64,000 nucleotides of DNA, from positions 1 through 64,000 of the forward strand of contig NZ_JACCBM010000001.1 of assembly GCF_013409865.1 (NCBI RefSeq), read 5' to 3'. Below, piece by piece: positions 1-7,627 of the stretch. Made by a program: the position numbers and the translations under genes. Source of the stretch: Herbiconiux flava. Its GTDB lineage: Bacteria > Actinomycetota > Actinomycetes > Actinomycetales > Microbacteriaceae. The notes under the pieces were generated by a model. It made no database searches and was not told the DNA's origin. It worked only from the letters and a program-made list of their open reading frames with translations. Numbering within the stretch: the first letter of the stretch is position 1; the number at the start of each line of letters is the position of its first letter.

Positions 1-1077
1 GTGGCGCCACCAGTCGGCCATCCTCGGGAAGAGGCGGCTGATGGTGTCCCAGCTGACGAGGGCCTCGTGAGCGCAGTAGCACTCGACGTCCCAGTCGACA
101 CGCCAGCCGTCGGCCTTCTCCTTCCAGAGGTCGGCGTACTGGATGTCGAGCGCCCAGGAGAGCTCGAACCAGATGCCGCGCTCGTGCAGGGCCTTCGACC
201 AGGCGTCGACGTCGTCGCGGGCGTCGACCGAGAGGTCGCTGATGCCCGAGCCCGGGGTGACGCTGTCGAACTTGATGAAGTCGACGCCCCAGCTCTTCAG
301 CTGGTCGGCGATCGAGTCGATGTACGCCTGCGAGCAGGGGTTCGTGAAGTCGATTCGGTTGCCGATGCCCCAGTAGTCGGCCTGCTGGAGGGGCTGCTTG
401 ACCACGTCGGCGGTCGTGCATCCGGGAGCCCCCTCGATGGGGTAGGCCGCGTCGGAGACCTCGGCCGAGATGCCGGGGATGAAGTAGAGGCCGAACGTCT
501 GGCCGTTGCCGTGCACGTGGTCGATCACGCTCTGCAGGCCGTCGGGGTAGAGGCTCGTGCTCGGCACGGGGCGGCCGTGCTCGTCGACGCCGCCGTTCCA
601 GCCGGCGTCGACGTTGATGTGGTCGTAGCCGAAGGGCTGCAGCTTCTCGTGCATCGCGTCGGACTGGGCGATGATCTGGTCGGCGGTGATCCACTGGCCG
701 TCGTCGGAGTAGACCTGCATGCTGTAGCTGCTCCAGCCGAGGTACGGCTTCGCGGCCAGGTCGCCCTCGGGGAGGGCGGGGGCCGGGGTGGGGGCGGTCT
801 GCGGCGGCTTCGCGCCGCTCGGCTGCTCGGTGGGGGTGGGGGTCGGAGCCGGGGTCGCGGTGCCGGTCGGGCTCGCTGCCGGGGTGGGCGTGCTCGTCGC
901 GCTGGGCGTGCTCGTCGCGCTGGGCGTGCTCGTCGCGCTGGGCGTGCTCGTCGGGGTGGGGGTGGGGCTCGGGGTCGGGGTGGCCGAGGCGGCGGTGCCG
1001 CCGAAGGCGAGTGCTCCTGCGACGGCGAGCGCCGCGGTGGCGAGCGCCGAGCGGGTGATCCGGGACTGCGATCTCAT
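1..1077 (-). CDS. Secreted alpha-galactosidase-like glycoside hydrolase (GH27 type), 3' end beyond window
   Basis: The reading frame is open from an ATG at 1077 to the window edge (359 codons), so the C-terminus is missing. Residues 1-32 look like a Sec signal peptide. They are followed by a Thr/Pro/Ser linker (about 33-100) with repeated ATSTPS units. The catalytic domain then begins with PYLGWSSYSMQ and contains INVDAGW and DFIKFDSV, where the Asp matches the GH27 nucleophile position; GWRVDWDVE lies near the window edge. The family hydrolyses terminal alpha-galactosides, here outside the cell. A GGAGAGGAA ribosome site precedes the ATG and a LacI-like operator lies upstream. Family call is firm; exact substrate is inferred. 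Confidence 0.85.
   Translation of the reverse strand, partial: MRSQSRITRSALATAALAVAGALAFGGTAASATPTPSPTPTPTSTPSATSTPSATSTPSATSTPTPAASPTGTATPAPTPTPTEQPSGAKPPQTAPTPAPALPEGDLAAKPYLGWSSYSMQVYSDDGQWITADQIIAQSDAMHEKLQPFGYDHINVDAGWNGGVDEHGRPVPSTSLYPDGLQSVIDHVHGNGQTFGLYFIPGISAEVSDAAYPIEGAPGCTTADVVKQPLQQADYWGIGNRIDFTNPCSQAYIDSIADQLKSWGVDFIKFDSVTPGSGISDLSVDARDDVDAWSKALHERGIWFELSWALDIQYADLWKEKADGWRVDWDVECYCAHEALVSWDTISRLFPRMADWWRH
886..953 (-). repeat. 18-bp tandem repeat in the hydrolase linker
   Basis: Nearly four head-to-tail copies of an 18-bp unit encode repeated ATSTPS on the minus strand. The unit length is a multiple of three, so copy-number change would alter linker length without shifting the frame. 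Confidence 0.9.
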
Positions 1078-1135
1078 GCGTTCCTCTCCGCGACCGCAGG
1101 CGGGAACGCCCTGACGGACCGCGATGTCCGTAATT

Positions 1136-1153
1136 ATTTGACAACGTTAATAA
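1136..1153. promoter_or_regulatory. LacI-family-like operator upstream of the GH27 gene
   Basis: The sequence TTGACAACGTT at 1138-1148 matches one and a half arms of the common LacI/GalR-type palindrome centred on AACGTT; the right arm (AATAA) is degenerate. It sits about 60 bp upstream of the hydrolase ATG. A sugar-responsive LacI repressor is inferred; none is encoded in the window. Confidence 0.5.
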
Positions 1154-1191
1154 AACACGGATGCCCCGCCCCGCGCAAGAGGGCCAGCCGG

Positions 1192-2238
1192 TCAGGGCAG
1201 CAGCAGGACCTTGCCGTTCAGCGTGCGCGACTCGGCCAGCGCGAGCGCGGCCGCCGCCTCGGTCAGGGGGAAGCGCGCGGCGATGTTGGCGGTCAGCACA
1301 CCGTTCTCGAGTAGCGCGAAGACCCGCCCCAGGTCCGCCTCCAGGCGCCGGCGGAAGCGAACCGGGCGCAGCCGGTGGCCGGCCCACAGGTCGTAGAACG
1401 TCGCGCGCTTCCCGTTCGGCTGGGCACTCCACAGGACTGCCTGCCCGATCGCCCGGCCGAACGCGCCCCAGAGTCCCAGCGATCCCCCCAGGGCGGCGTC
1501 GTCGAGCACCCCGACGATGGCGTACAACACCAGCACACCACCACGCGCGAGCAGCCGGAACGACATCCGCGCCGTCTCGTCGCCGACGTTGTCGAACACC
1601 GCGTCCACTCCCCCGGGCGCCAGCTCGCGCACCCGCGCCTCGAGCTCGGGGTCGGCGTAGTCGACCGGCTCCACCCCCGCCGCCCGCAGCGCCTCGTGAT
1701 GCCGCGGCGACGCGGCCCCGATGACCCTGACGCCCTGGTGCAGCGCGAGCTGACTCAGGATGCCCCCGACCCCGCCGTTCGCCCCGAACAGCAGCACCGT
1801 CCCTCCGCGACGCACCCGCGCCGAGCGGTTGAGCATCTGCCAGGCCGTGACGCCGTTGACCACGACCGTCTCGGCGTCCTCCGCGGAGACGGCGGCCGGA
1901 ACGGGCACCGTGTCACGCGCCTCGACGACCGCGCGGGTCGCCCACGCGCCCGTCTTGGTCATGCTCGCGACGCGGCGGCCGAGCATCCGCTCGTCACCGC
2001 CCGCGCCGACCTCGACGACGGTGCCGACGAGGTCGTAGCCCGGCGTGAACGGGAATGCGGGCTGACCGAAGTAGCGGCCCTTGCGCATGGACTGCTCGGC
2101 GAAGCTGATGCCGGTGGCCTCAACGGCGACGAGCAGCTGGCCCTTCGCGGGGCGGGGCAGCGGGCCGGTGACGACCTCGAGGCCCGCGGGCTCGACGAGG
2201 CCGGGGAGGACGATGCGGGTGATCTGGTCGGTGCTCAT
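1192..2238 (-). CDS. Medium-chain NAD(P)H:quinone oxidoreductase-like enzyme
   Basis: This 348-residue protein belongs to the zinc-free quinone oxidoreductase branch of the medium-chain dehydrogenases. It has an N-terminal GroES-like domain and a Rossmann domain with the nucleotide-binding run LLFGANGGVGGILSQLA. No structural-zinc cysteine cluster is visible. The ATG at 2238 is preceded by AGGAAGAAG; the longer open frame upstream runs through the TetR region and is not credible. It is read in the same direction as the TetR gene behind it, and a perfect 18-bp palindrome lies in its 5' region. Its likely role is reduction of a quinone or enone under TetR control; the substrate is unknown. Confidence 0.85.
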   Translation of the reverse strand: MSTDQITRIVLPGLVEPAGLEVVTGPLPRPAKGQLLVAVEATGISFAEQSMRKGRYFGQPAFPFTPGYDLVGTVVEVGAGGDERMLGRRVASMTKTGAWATRAVVEARDTVPVPAAVSAEDAETVVVNGVTAWQMLNRSARVRRGGTVLLFGANGGVGGILSQLALHQGVRVIGAASPRHHEALRAAGVEPVDYADPELEARVRELAPGGVDAVFDNVGDETARMSFRLLARGGVLVLYAIVGVLDDAALGGSLGLWGAFGRAIGQAVLWSAQPNGKRATFYDLWAGHRLRPVRFRRRLEADLGRVFALLENGVLTANIAARFPLTEAAAALALAESRTLNGKVLLLP

Positions 2239-2259
2239 GGTGTCTTCTTCCTGGTTGTG

Positions 2260-2277
2260 TGTGACTGAACAGTCACA
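2260..2277. promoter_or_regulatory. Perfect palindromic operator (8-2-8), probable TetR site
   Basis: TGTGACTG and CAGTCACA flank a central AA. The site lies 21 bp upstream of the oxidoreductase ATG. The half-site TGTGACTG recurs at 2890-2897, directly at the start of the adjacent TetR gene, which points to one regulator acting on both genes. Confidence 0.7.
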
Positions 2278-2323
2278 ATTGCGGGCTAAGCTTGGGAGGG
2301 CCGGAGTCAGCCTGGTCGGGCCG

Positions 2324-2890
2324 TCAGTCGTGCCGGATGCCGTGGTCGACGACCCGCGCCCACGCCGTGTCGACGTCGGCGAGGCCGGCCTGCACCACGA
2401 GGTGGCAGAGCTGGCCGTAGGCGAGGAAGCGCTGCACCGAGTCGTCGTCGGCACCCGATGTGCCGGAGACCGCCCGCACGACCGCGGCCAGGCCCCGCCG
2501 CACGGCATCCCGGATCTCGGGCACGTCGCAGGCGCTCTGCGCGTGCACCTGCAGCGCGATCAGGCTGCGGTCGCGGATGAGCTCGATGTAGGACTGCGTC
2601 ATCAGCTCCAGGCGCTCGGCCGGCGTCCCCGTGTCGTCGACTCCGGCCACCAGGGCCGACGCGACCTGCGCGTAGCAGTCGTCGACGGCGGCCACGAACA
2701 GCCCGAGCTTGCCCTCGAACAGCCGGAACACGTACGCCGGCGACACCTTGGCCGCCGTCGCCACGTCGGCGACCGGGGTCGCCTTGTAGCCCGACACGGC
2801 GAACACGTCGACCGCACGGGCGACGATGCGCACCCTCTGATCCTCGGCGGTCGAGCGGATGCCCGCCCCTCGTGATCTCGTCTCGCTCAT
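2324..2890 (-). CDS. TetR/AcrR-family transcriptional repressor
   Basis: The 188-residue protein has an N-terminal TetR helix-turn-helix (about residues 18-60, with VDVFAVSGYKATPVADVATAAKVSPAYVFRLF) and an all-helical ligand domain. The ATG at 2890 is chosen because a well-placed promoter puts the predicted transcript start exactly on that A; a TTG 12 bases further up would lie inside the -10. It precedes the oxidoreductase on the same strand with an 85-bp gap. Shared half-sites suggest autoregulation plus control of the oxidoreductase. The ligand is unknown. Confidence 0.88.
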   Translation of the reverse strand: MSETRSRGAGIRSTAEDQRVRIVARAVDVFAVSGYKATPVADVATAAKVSPAYVFRLFEGKLGLFVAAVDDCYAQVASALVAGVDDTGTPAERLELMTQSYIELIRDRSLIALQVHAQSACDVPEIRDAVRRGLAAVVRAVSGTSGADDDSVQRFLAYGQLCHLVVQAGLADVDTAWARVVDHGIRHD

Positions 2891-2897
2891 GTGACTG

Positions 2898-2926
2898 ATC
2901 AAACACTAACAACCCGCCCCCGTCAA
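2898..2926 (-). promoter_or_regulatory. Promoter of the TetR gene with overlapping half-operator
   Basis: On the minus strand TTGACG (2926-2921), a 17-bp spacer and TTTGAT (2903-2898) are followed after 7 bases by the ATG. This predicts a leaderless mRNA. The half-site TGTGACTG covers the start region, so bound repressor would block polymerase. Confidence 0.6.
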
Positions 2927-2963
2927 GAGGCCGGGCCGGATGCCGATGGCGGCGGCACCCGCG

Positions 2964-2969
2964 CATACT
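2964..2969 (+). promoter_or_regulatory. -10 element of the two-component operon (leaderless)
   Basis: CATACT is followed after 6 bases by ATG at 2976. The same CATACT-GGG-ATG arrangement recurs before the oxidoreductase at 56783. No convincing -35 is visible. Confidence 0.45.
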
Positions 2970-2975
2970 GGGACG

Positions 2976-4379
2976 ATGGGGGCGGAGCAGACGATGGCGC
3001 CGTGGCTGACGCTCACCGAGCCGGCTGCGGGGGGCCGGCCGCGCGGGGCCGCGCCGACCCGGCGCGCGCTGGTGGTGCGGCTCGTCGCAGCGGCCGCGCT
3101 GGTGGTGTTCGTCGTCGTCGCCGTCGGCGTGCTCGTCGCCCGGCGGCTCGCCGAGGACGAGGCGGTGAACGACGCCGCCCGCTCGGCCGAGCTGCTCGCC
3201 GACGTGGTGGTCGAGCCGGCACTCGGCGCGGGCCTCCTCGACGACGAGGCCGAGCGGCGGGCGTTCGACGAGCTGATCCGCGCCCGGGTGATCGGCGACG
3301 ACGTCGTGCGGGTGAAGATCTGGGACGCCGACGGCACGATCCTCTACTCCGACGAGCCGCGTCTGATCGGCGAGACTTTCGGCCTCGACGACGAGGAGCT
3401 CGAGGTGCTCACCGACGGCGGGGTCGACTCGGAGGTCTCCGACCTGAGCGCCCCCGAGAACCGCTTCGAGCGCGGCCGCGGCACCCTGCTCGAGGCCTAT
3501 CACTCGGTCACCGCGGCCGACGGCGAGAAGCTGCTGTTCGAGGCGTACTTCCCCTACGACCGCGTCTCCGCGCGAACGAGCGAGCTCTGGACCGCCTTCT
3601 CCCTGCTCTCCGCCGGCAGCGTGATCGCCCTCATCGTGCTGCTCGCCCCCGTCGGCCGCCGCCTGTTCGTGCTGGTGCGCCGCGCCCAGTCCGAGCGCGA
3701 GGCGATGCTGCTGCAGGCCGTCGACGCCTCCGCGAGTGAGCGGATGCGCATCGCCGGCCGCCTGCACGACGGCGCCATCCAGGACCTCACCGCGAGCATC
3801 CTGGCCCTCCGCTCGGCCGCCTCCTCCGCTCGCGCGACCGGCGACGCCGCCCTGGCCGGCCGGCTCGACGACGCCACGGCGACGCTCCGGGCGAACCTCG
3901 GAGGCCTCCGCACCCTGCTCGTCGACCTCTACCCGCCGAGCCTCACGGCCGCCGGCATCCGCCCGGCGCTCGACGACCTCGCCACCGCGGTGCGCGGGCG
4001 GGGCGTCGAGGTGCGGGTCGTCGAGGGGCCGCACCGTGCGCTCGACCCCGACGAGGCGCGGCTGGTCTTCCGCGTCGTGCGCGAGGTGCTGGCGAACGTG
4101 GTGAAGCACGCGCGGGCCACCGAGGCGACGGTCGAGCTGTCCGCCTCCCGCGGCCGCTCCCGCTCGGAGTCCGTCGTGGTCGAGATCCGCGACGACGGGC
4201 GCGGCTTCGACCCCGAGCTCCTGCACTCCCCCGCCTCGGGTCATGTGGGCATCCCCCTCCTCGTCGACGCCGTGCAGAGCGCCGGGGCCGCCCTCTCGGT
4301 CGCCACCGCCCCCGGAGCAGGCACGAGCTGGCGCCTCGAGCTGCCCGGCACGCCACCCGCCCGGGGAGGCGCCGCGTGA
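2976..4379 (+). CDS. Two-component sensor histidine kinase (HisKA_3/NarL-partner type)
   Basis: The 467-residue kinase has a transmembrane helix at about 31-55, an extracytoplasmic sensor region of roughly 150 residues, a second helix at about 204-230, then a HisKA_3 domain. His264 in the run GRLHDGAIQDLTASIL is the expected phosphoacceptor. The ATPase domain shows an N-box (EVLANVVKHA) and a G-box (DDGRGFD). It overlaps the response regulator by GTGA, so the two are translationally coupled. An ATG at 2940 gives 12 more residues but would lie upstream of the predicted -10. The sensed signal is unknown. Confidence 0.92.
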   Translation: MGAEQTMAPWLTLTEPAAGGRPRGAAPTRRALVVRLVAAAALVVFVVVAVGVLVARRLAEDEAVNDAARSAELLADVVVEPALGAGLLDDEAERRAFDELIRARVIGDDVVRVKIWDADGTILYSDEPRLIGETFGLDDEELEVLTDGGVDSEVSDLSAPENRFERGRGTLLEAYHSVTAADGEKLLFEAYFPYDRVSARTSELWTAFSLLSAGSVIALIVLLAPVGRRLFVLVRRAQSEREAMLLQAVDASASERMRIAGRLHDGAIQDLTASILALRSAASSARATGDAALAGRLDDATATLRANLGGLRTLLVDLYPPSLTAAGIRPALDDLATAVRGRGVEVRVVEGPHRALDPDEARLVFRVVREVLANVVKHARATEATVELSASRGRSRSESVVVEIRDDGRGFDPELLHSPASGHVGIPLLVDAVQSAGAALSVATAPGAGTSWRLELPGTPPARGGAA

Positions 4380-5020
4380 GGCCGGTGGGCGTCGCCCTGA
4401 TCGACGACCACCCGCTCGTGCGCGCGGGCCTCGTCGCCCTGCTCGAGGAGGCGGGCGGGATCGCCGTCGTGGGCGAGGCCTCCGACGGCGGGGACGCCCT
4501 CGCGCTGATCGAGCGCACCCGCCCCGACGTGCTGCTGATGGACCTGTCGATGCCCGGCACGGGCGGCATCGAGGCCACGGGGATCGTGCGGCGCGAGCAT
4601 CCTGAACTCGCCGTCGTCATCCTGACGTCGTCGCACACGGGTGACGACCTGCGGGCCGCCCTCGCCGCCGGTGCCACCGGCTACGTGGTGAAGGATGCGG
4701 AGCCGGCCGAGATCGCCGCCGCCGTGCAGGCCGCCGCGCGGGGACATCGCCCGATCGACCCGCGCGTGACGCACGCCCTGCTGCCCGAGGCGGGCACCGC
4801 ATCCGCTCGCCCGGGCGACGCCGACGAGCCGCAGCCCATCCGGGGCCGGGAGGCCGAGGTGCTGACCCTGCTCGCCCGGGGCCTGGCGAACAAGCAGATC
4901 GCGCACGAGCTGGGCATCGCCGAGCGCACGGTGAAGGTGCACGTGGGCAGCATCTTCCGCCGGCTCGGCGTCGGCGACCGCGTCAGCGCGGCGCTGTGGG
5001 CGCGCGAGAACGGGTACTAG
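4376..5020 (+). CDS. NarL/LuxR-family response regulator
   Basis: The 214-residue protein has a receiver domain with the acidic pair D10-D11, phosphoacceptor D56 (LLMDLSMPG) and K106 (YVVKD). A linker of about 35 residues leads to a C-terminal LuxR-type HTH (LANKQIAHELGIAERTVKVH). It starts at a GTG overlapping the kinase stop codon, which fixes both the start and the pairing. It should receive phosphate from the upstream kinase and act as a DNA-binding regulator; its targets are not evident. Confidence 0.93.
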   Translation: MRPVGVALIDDHPLVRAGLVALLEEAGGIAVVGEASDGGDALALIERTRPDVLLMDLSMPGTGGIEATGIVRREHPELAVVILTSSHTGDDLRAALAAGATGYVVKDAEPAEIAAAVQAAARGHRPIDPRVTHALLPEAGTASARPGDADEPQPIRGREAEVLTLLARGLANKQIAHELGIAERTVKVHVGSIFRRLGVGDRVSAALWARENGY

Positions 5021-5116
5021 TACCTACGTCGTATCGACGCCGGGGCGCGCGTCACCGAGGCTGAAGGCAGACGGCACCCGCCGTCGCCTCTCTCGCTCAC
5101 GACCGAAGGACCAGCG

Positions 5117-5992
5117 ATGAACACGCACCGCATCCGCCGAGCCTCCCGGGCGGCACTCGCCGCCACCGCCATCGCCGCCGCCGCTTTCACGGGCGCCTTC
5201 GCGGCGGCCTCCCCCGCTTCGGCCAAGCCCTCGGCGGGCGGCGGCGACTACGCCGTCACCGTCAACGGCACCACCTACAACCCGGCCCCCGGCAAGGACG
5301 TCAAGCTGAAGGACCTGGCGGCGTCCGGCATCGTCACCGTGAAGGGCCTGAACAACACCTTCCGCATCGACACCACGACCCTCGGCGTCTACGACTACAC
5401 GCTGACGGGGGCTCCGGATGCGCTGCGAATGGTCACCCAGCCCACCGTCGTCTTCGCGTCGAAGGTGCCGACCCTCACGCCCGCCCAGATCGGCACCGTG
5501 AAGATCAAGCAGCTCGAGGTGAAGGACGACACTCTCGTCGTGATCTTCACGGCCGCGGCCGGCAAGTTCAAGATTCAGGCGAAGGACGGCGCCCAGGGCG
5601 GCATCTTCCAGATGGAGCCCGAGTTCGCCCAGCCGGTCGAGCTCGTGCACACCCTCGGCCCGGGCCTGTTCTACTTCGTGAACCAGTACACGGGCAAGAT
5701 CAACTTCGGCAACGGCGTCGACGCCGTCACCCCCGCGCAGAGCGCCACCGGTTTCCACCAGATGCTGCTCGGCAAGGACAGCCCCCAGGTCGCCACGAAG
5801 ACCTTCCAGAGCGGCACGGTCACCAAGTGGCTCGTGACCTCGGGCGGCCGCCTCGGCGGGGTGCTCGGCGAGGACGCGATCGAGCTCTCGCAGGGAGCCA
5901 CCAACTGCACCAGCCAGTGCCAGGCGCAGAACCAGATCAAGGGCTCGCTGCCCGTGCCGCCCGATCCGACGAACCCCACCCCGATCGGCTGA
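5117..5992 (+). CDS. Secreted protein of unknown function
   Basis: The 291-residue product has a classical signal peptide (RIRRASRAALAATAIAAAAF, Ala-rich core, probable cleavage after ASPASA near residue 36). The mature part is beta-rich and soluble with no membrane segment. A cysteine pair near the C-terminus (TNCTSQCQAQ) may form a disulfide, and the tail is proline-rich. GAAGGA precedes the ATG. It follows the two-component genes on the same strand after 96 bp and could be their target. I do not recognise the family. Confidence 0.85.
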   Translation: MNTHRIRRASRAALAATAIAAAAFTGAFAAASPASAKPSAGGGDYAVTVNGTTYNPAPGKDVKLKDLAASGIVTVKGLNNTFRIDTTTLGVYDYTLTGAPDALRMVTQPTVVFASKVPTLTPAQIGTVKIKQLEVKDDTLVVIFTAAAGKFKIQAKDGAQGGIFQMEPEFAQPVELVHTLGPGLFYFVNQYTGKINFGNGVDAVTPAQSATGFHQMLLGKDSPQVATKTFQSGTVTKWLVTSGGRLGGVLGEDAIELSQGATNCTSQCQAQNQIKGSLPVPPDPTNPTPIG

Positions 5993-6016
5993 CGCCGCTC
6001 CGCCCCACCGCACCCC

Positions 6017-6048
6017 GGCCCCGGTCGCGCTCCCCGCGCGCCGGGGCC
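6017..6048. terminator. GC-rich hairpin between convergent genes
   Basis: GGCCCCGG pairs with CCGGGGCC around a 16-base loop. It lies between the convergent secreted-protein and flavin-reductase stops. No U-run follows, so it is called from position and stem only. Confidence 0.5.
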
Positions 6049-6056
6049 TCCCGCGT

Positions 6057-6572
6057 TCAGGCGACGTCGCGGTGCGGGGTGGCGGCGAGGAGCTCGCGGA
6101 AGCCGCGGCGGTGGTAGACGAGGGGTTCGGTGTTGGCGGTGGCGTCGAGGCGGTCGACGTCGAGGACCACGAGGACGTGGTCGCCGGTGTCGTGCTCGGC
6201 GCTGATTCGGCACTCGAGCCGCAGCGCCGAACCGCCCACGAAGAGGGCGCCGCCCTCCCCCTCGGTCACGTCGAGGCCGGCGAAGCGGTCGCGCGACCGC
6301 GAGGCCAGCTGCAGGCAGGCCGCCTCGTGCCCTCGGGCGAGCACCGAGACGCCGATGCGTTCGGCCCGGCGCAGCACGGGCCAGGTGCGCGAGCTCTTCT
6401 GCACCGAGAAGAGCACCTGCGGGGGCTCGAAGGAGATGCCGACGGTGAAGGAGGTCGAGACCATCCCCGTCGGGGCGCCGTCGACCATGGCGGTCAGCGC
6501 GGCCACGCCGGACGGGAAGTCCGCGAAGGCCGTTTCGATGTCGAGCCGGTCGCCCAGGGTGATGGTCCGCAC
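6057..6572 (-). CDS. Flavin reductase (NAD(P)H:FMN) domain protein
   Basis: The 171-residue protein matches the flavin-reductase-like (HpaC/Fre-type FMN-binding) family: FPSGVAALTA, then PTGMVSTSFTVGISFEPPQVLFSVQKSS, which is the FMN-contact region of this fold. A GTG at 6572 is chosen because AGGAGGAACTC lies immediately upstream; the longer frame upstream has no support. Family members hand reduced FMN to two-component monooxygenases. The nearby flavin monooxygenase (9055-10389) is the obvious partner, though a 196-bp gap and the GntR gene lie between. Confidence 0.85.
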   Translation of the reverse strand: MRTITLGDRLDIETAFADFPSGVAALTAMVDGAPTGMVSTSFTVGISFEPPQVLFSVQKSSRTWPVLRRAERIGVSVLARGHEAACLQLASRSRDRFAGLDVTEGEGGALFVGGSALRLECRISAEHDTGDHVLVVLDVDRLDATANTEPLVYHRRGFRELLAATPHRDVA

Positions 6573-6741
6573 GAGTTCCTCCTCTGCACCGCCCGCGGGT
6601 CGGGGGCACGTCATCAGTGAACACGGCCGCGGTTTCGTCGGCGTTAGGTCGCCGTTTCCGCACCGTTGCGCCGATGCGCCGACGCGCGGCATCACGGGGG
6701 AACGGCCGCCTCACCAGCACTTCTGATCACCGCCGCGCGCG

Positions 6742-6752
6742 GTTACGCCGTG
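6742..6752. promoter_or_regulatory. Recurrent motif GTTACGCCGTG, copy 1
   Basis: This 11-mer lies in the gap between the GntR gene and the flavin reductase, about 170 bp before the reductase start. Two further copies (13363-13373, 13427-13437) lie upstream of the transport operon. The placement suggests a common regulator, but this is inference. Confidence 0.35.
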
Positions 6753-6768
6753 CCACGCCACCGCCGGG

Positions 6769-7590
6769 TCAGCGAGGTGGAATCACCTGCGCCACGGCGT
6801 CGTGCTGGAGCTCCCCGTCGGTCACGACGGCGAGGAGGGATGCCCGCCGGCTGTCCAGGTAGGTGGAGTGCAGCTCGACGGGGTCGTGGTTCTGGTCGAA
6901 GTAGAGCGTCTCCCGCACGAGGAGCGGCGAGCCCTCCTCGACTCCGAGGAGCCGTGCCGTGCGGGCATCCGCCCCCGTCGCCTCGATGACGACCCGGATG
7001 TCCCCCGGAGCCGACCCGTGGATGCGCCGGTACCAGCTCAGGTCGCCGGGTTTCAGGAAGGGGCGGTCCTGCTCGAGCGCCTCGGCGCGCTCATGCCCGT
7101 AGCGGGAGAACACCCCGACGGTCTGCCCGCCGACCCGCACGAGGAACTCCGACATGTGCAGCGGCTCCGAGCCACCGCCGATGCGCGACGAGAGATAGGG
7201 CGTCGGCGGGATGCGCTGGTTCTCCAGCAGGAGCAGTGCGCCGGTGACCCCGATCGCCGGCCCGACGCACTCGAAGACGGGGAACGACTGGATCTGCGAG
7301 ACGACGACCGTGCCGAGGCCCGGCCGGCGGTCGACGAGGCCGTCGGCGTCCAGCTGCTGCAGGGCGAGGCGCACGGCGTTGCGGCTGGTCTTCAGCTCGA
7401 CGACGAGATCGGCCTCGTCCAGGCGGGTGTGCGCCGGCAGCTCCCCGGTGCGGATGGCCGAGCGGAGCAGGGAGTAGACACGGCGCGGTGACTGCTGCAG
7501 GGCATGGCCTTTGCGCAGCCGCTCGCTGAGCAGCGCCGCCACCGCCTCGTCGTCGACCGCCCTCAGTCGCCCTGCATTCGCTCGTGTCAT
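6769..7590 (-). CDS. GntR-family regulator with UTRA ligand domain
   Basis: The 273-residue protein has a GntR winged helix (SPRRVYSLLRSAIRTGELPA followed by LKTSRNAVRLALQQLDADGL). A UTRA-type effector domain ends in the typical pattern of a short ester-like strand and DPVELHSTYLDSRR. The ATG at 7590 has GAGGG upstream; a longer version would start inside the MFS gene. It is the last gene of the transport/monooxygenase operon, 28 bp after the MFS stop, and is likely its local regulator. Confidence 0.85.
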   Translation of the reverse strand: MTRANAGRLRAVDDEAVAALLSERLRKGHALQQSPRRVYSLLRSAIRTGELPAHTRLDEADLVVELKTSRNAVRLALQQLDADGLVDRRPGLGTVVVSQIQSFPVFECVGPAIGVTGALLLLENQRIPPTPYLSSRIGGGSEPLHMSEFLVRVGGQTVGVFSRYGHERAEALEQDRPFLKPGDLSWYRRIHGSAPGDIRVVIEATGADARTARLLGVEEGSPLLVRETLYFDQNHDPVELHSTYLDSRRASLLAVVTDGELQHDAVAQVIPPR

Positions 7591-7609
7591 CGAATCCCTC
7601 GCCGTGAGA

Positions 7610-7627
7610 ACCGAGTAGTCACTCGGT
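7610..7627. promoter_or_regulatory. Inverted repeat ACCGAGT-4-ACTCGGT at the MFS/GntR junction
   Basis: A perfect 7-bp inverted repeat with a 4-base spacer overlaps the MFS stop codon and lies 19 bp before the GntR ATG. It could be a GntR autoregulatory operator or a weak attenuator hairpin. Confidence 0.45.

Noticed and set aside
1..1314. Long plus-strand open frame
   Set aside because: It is antisense to the GH27 gene; the minus frame has signal peptide, linker and catalytic motifs.
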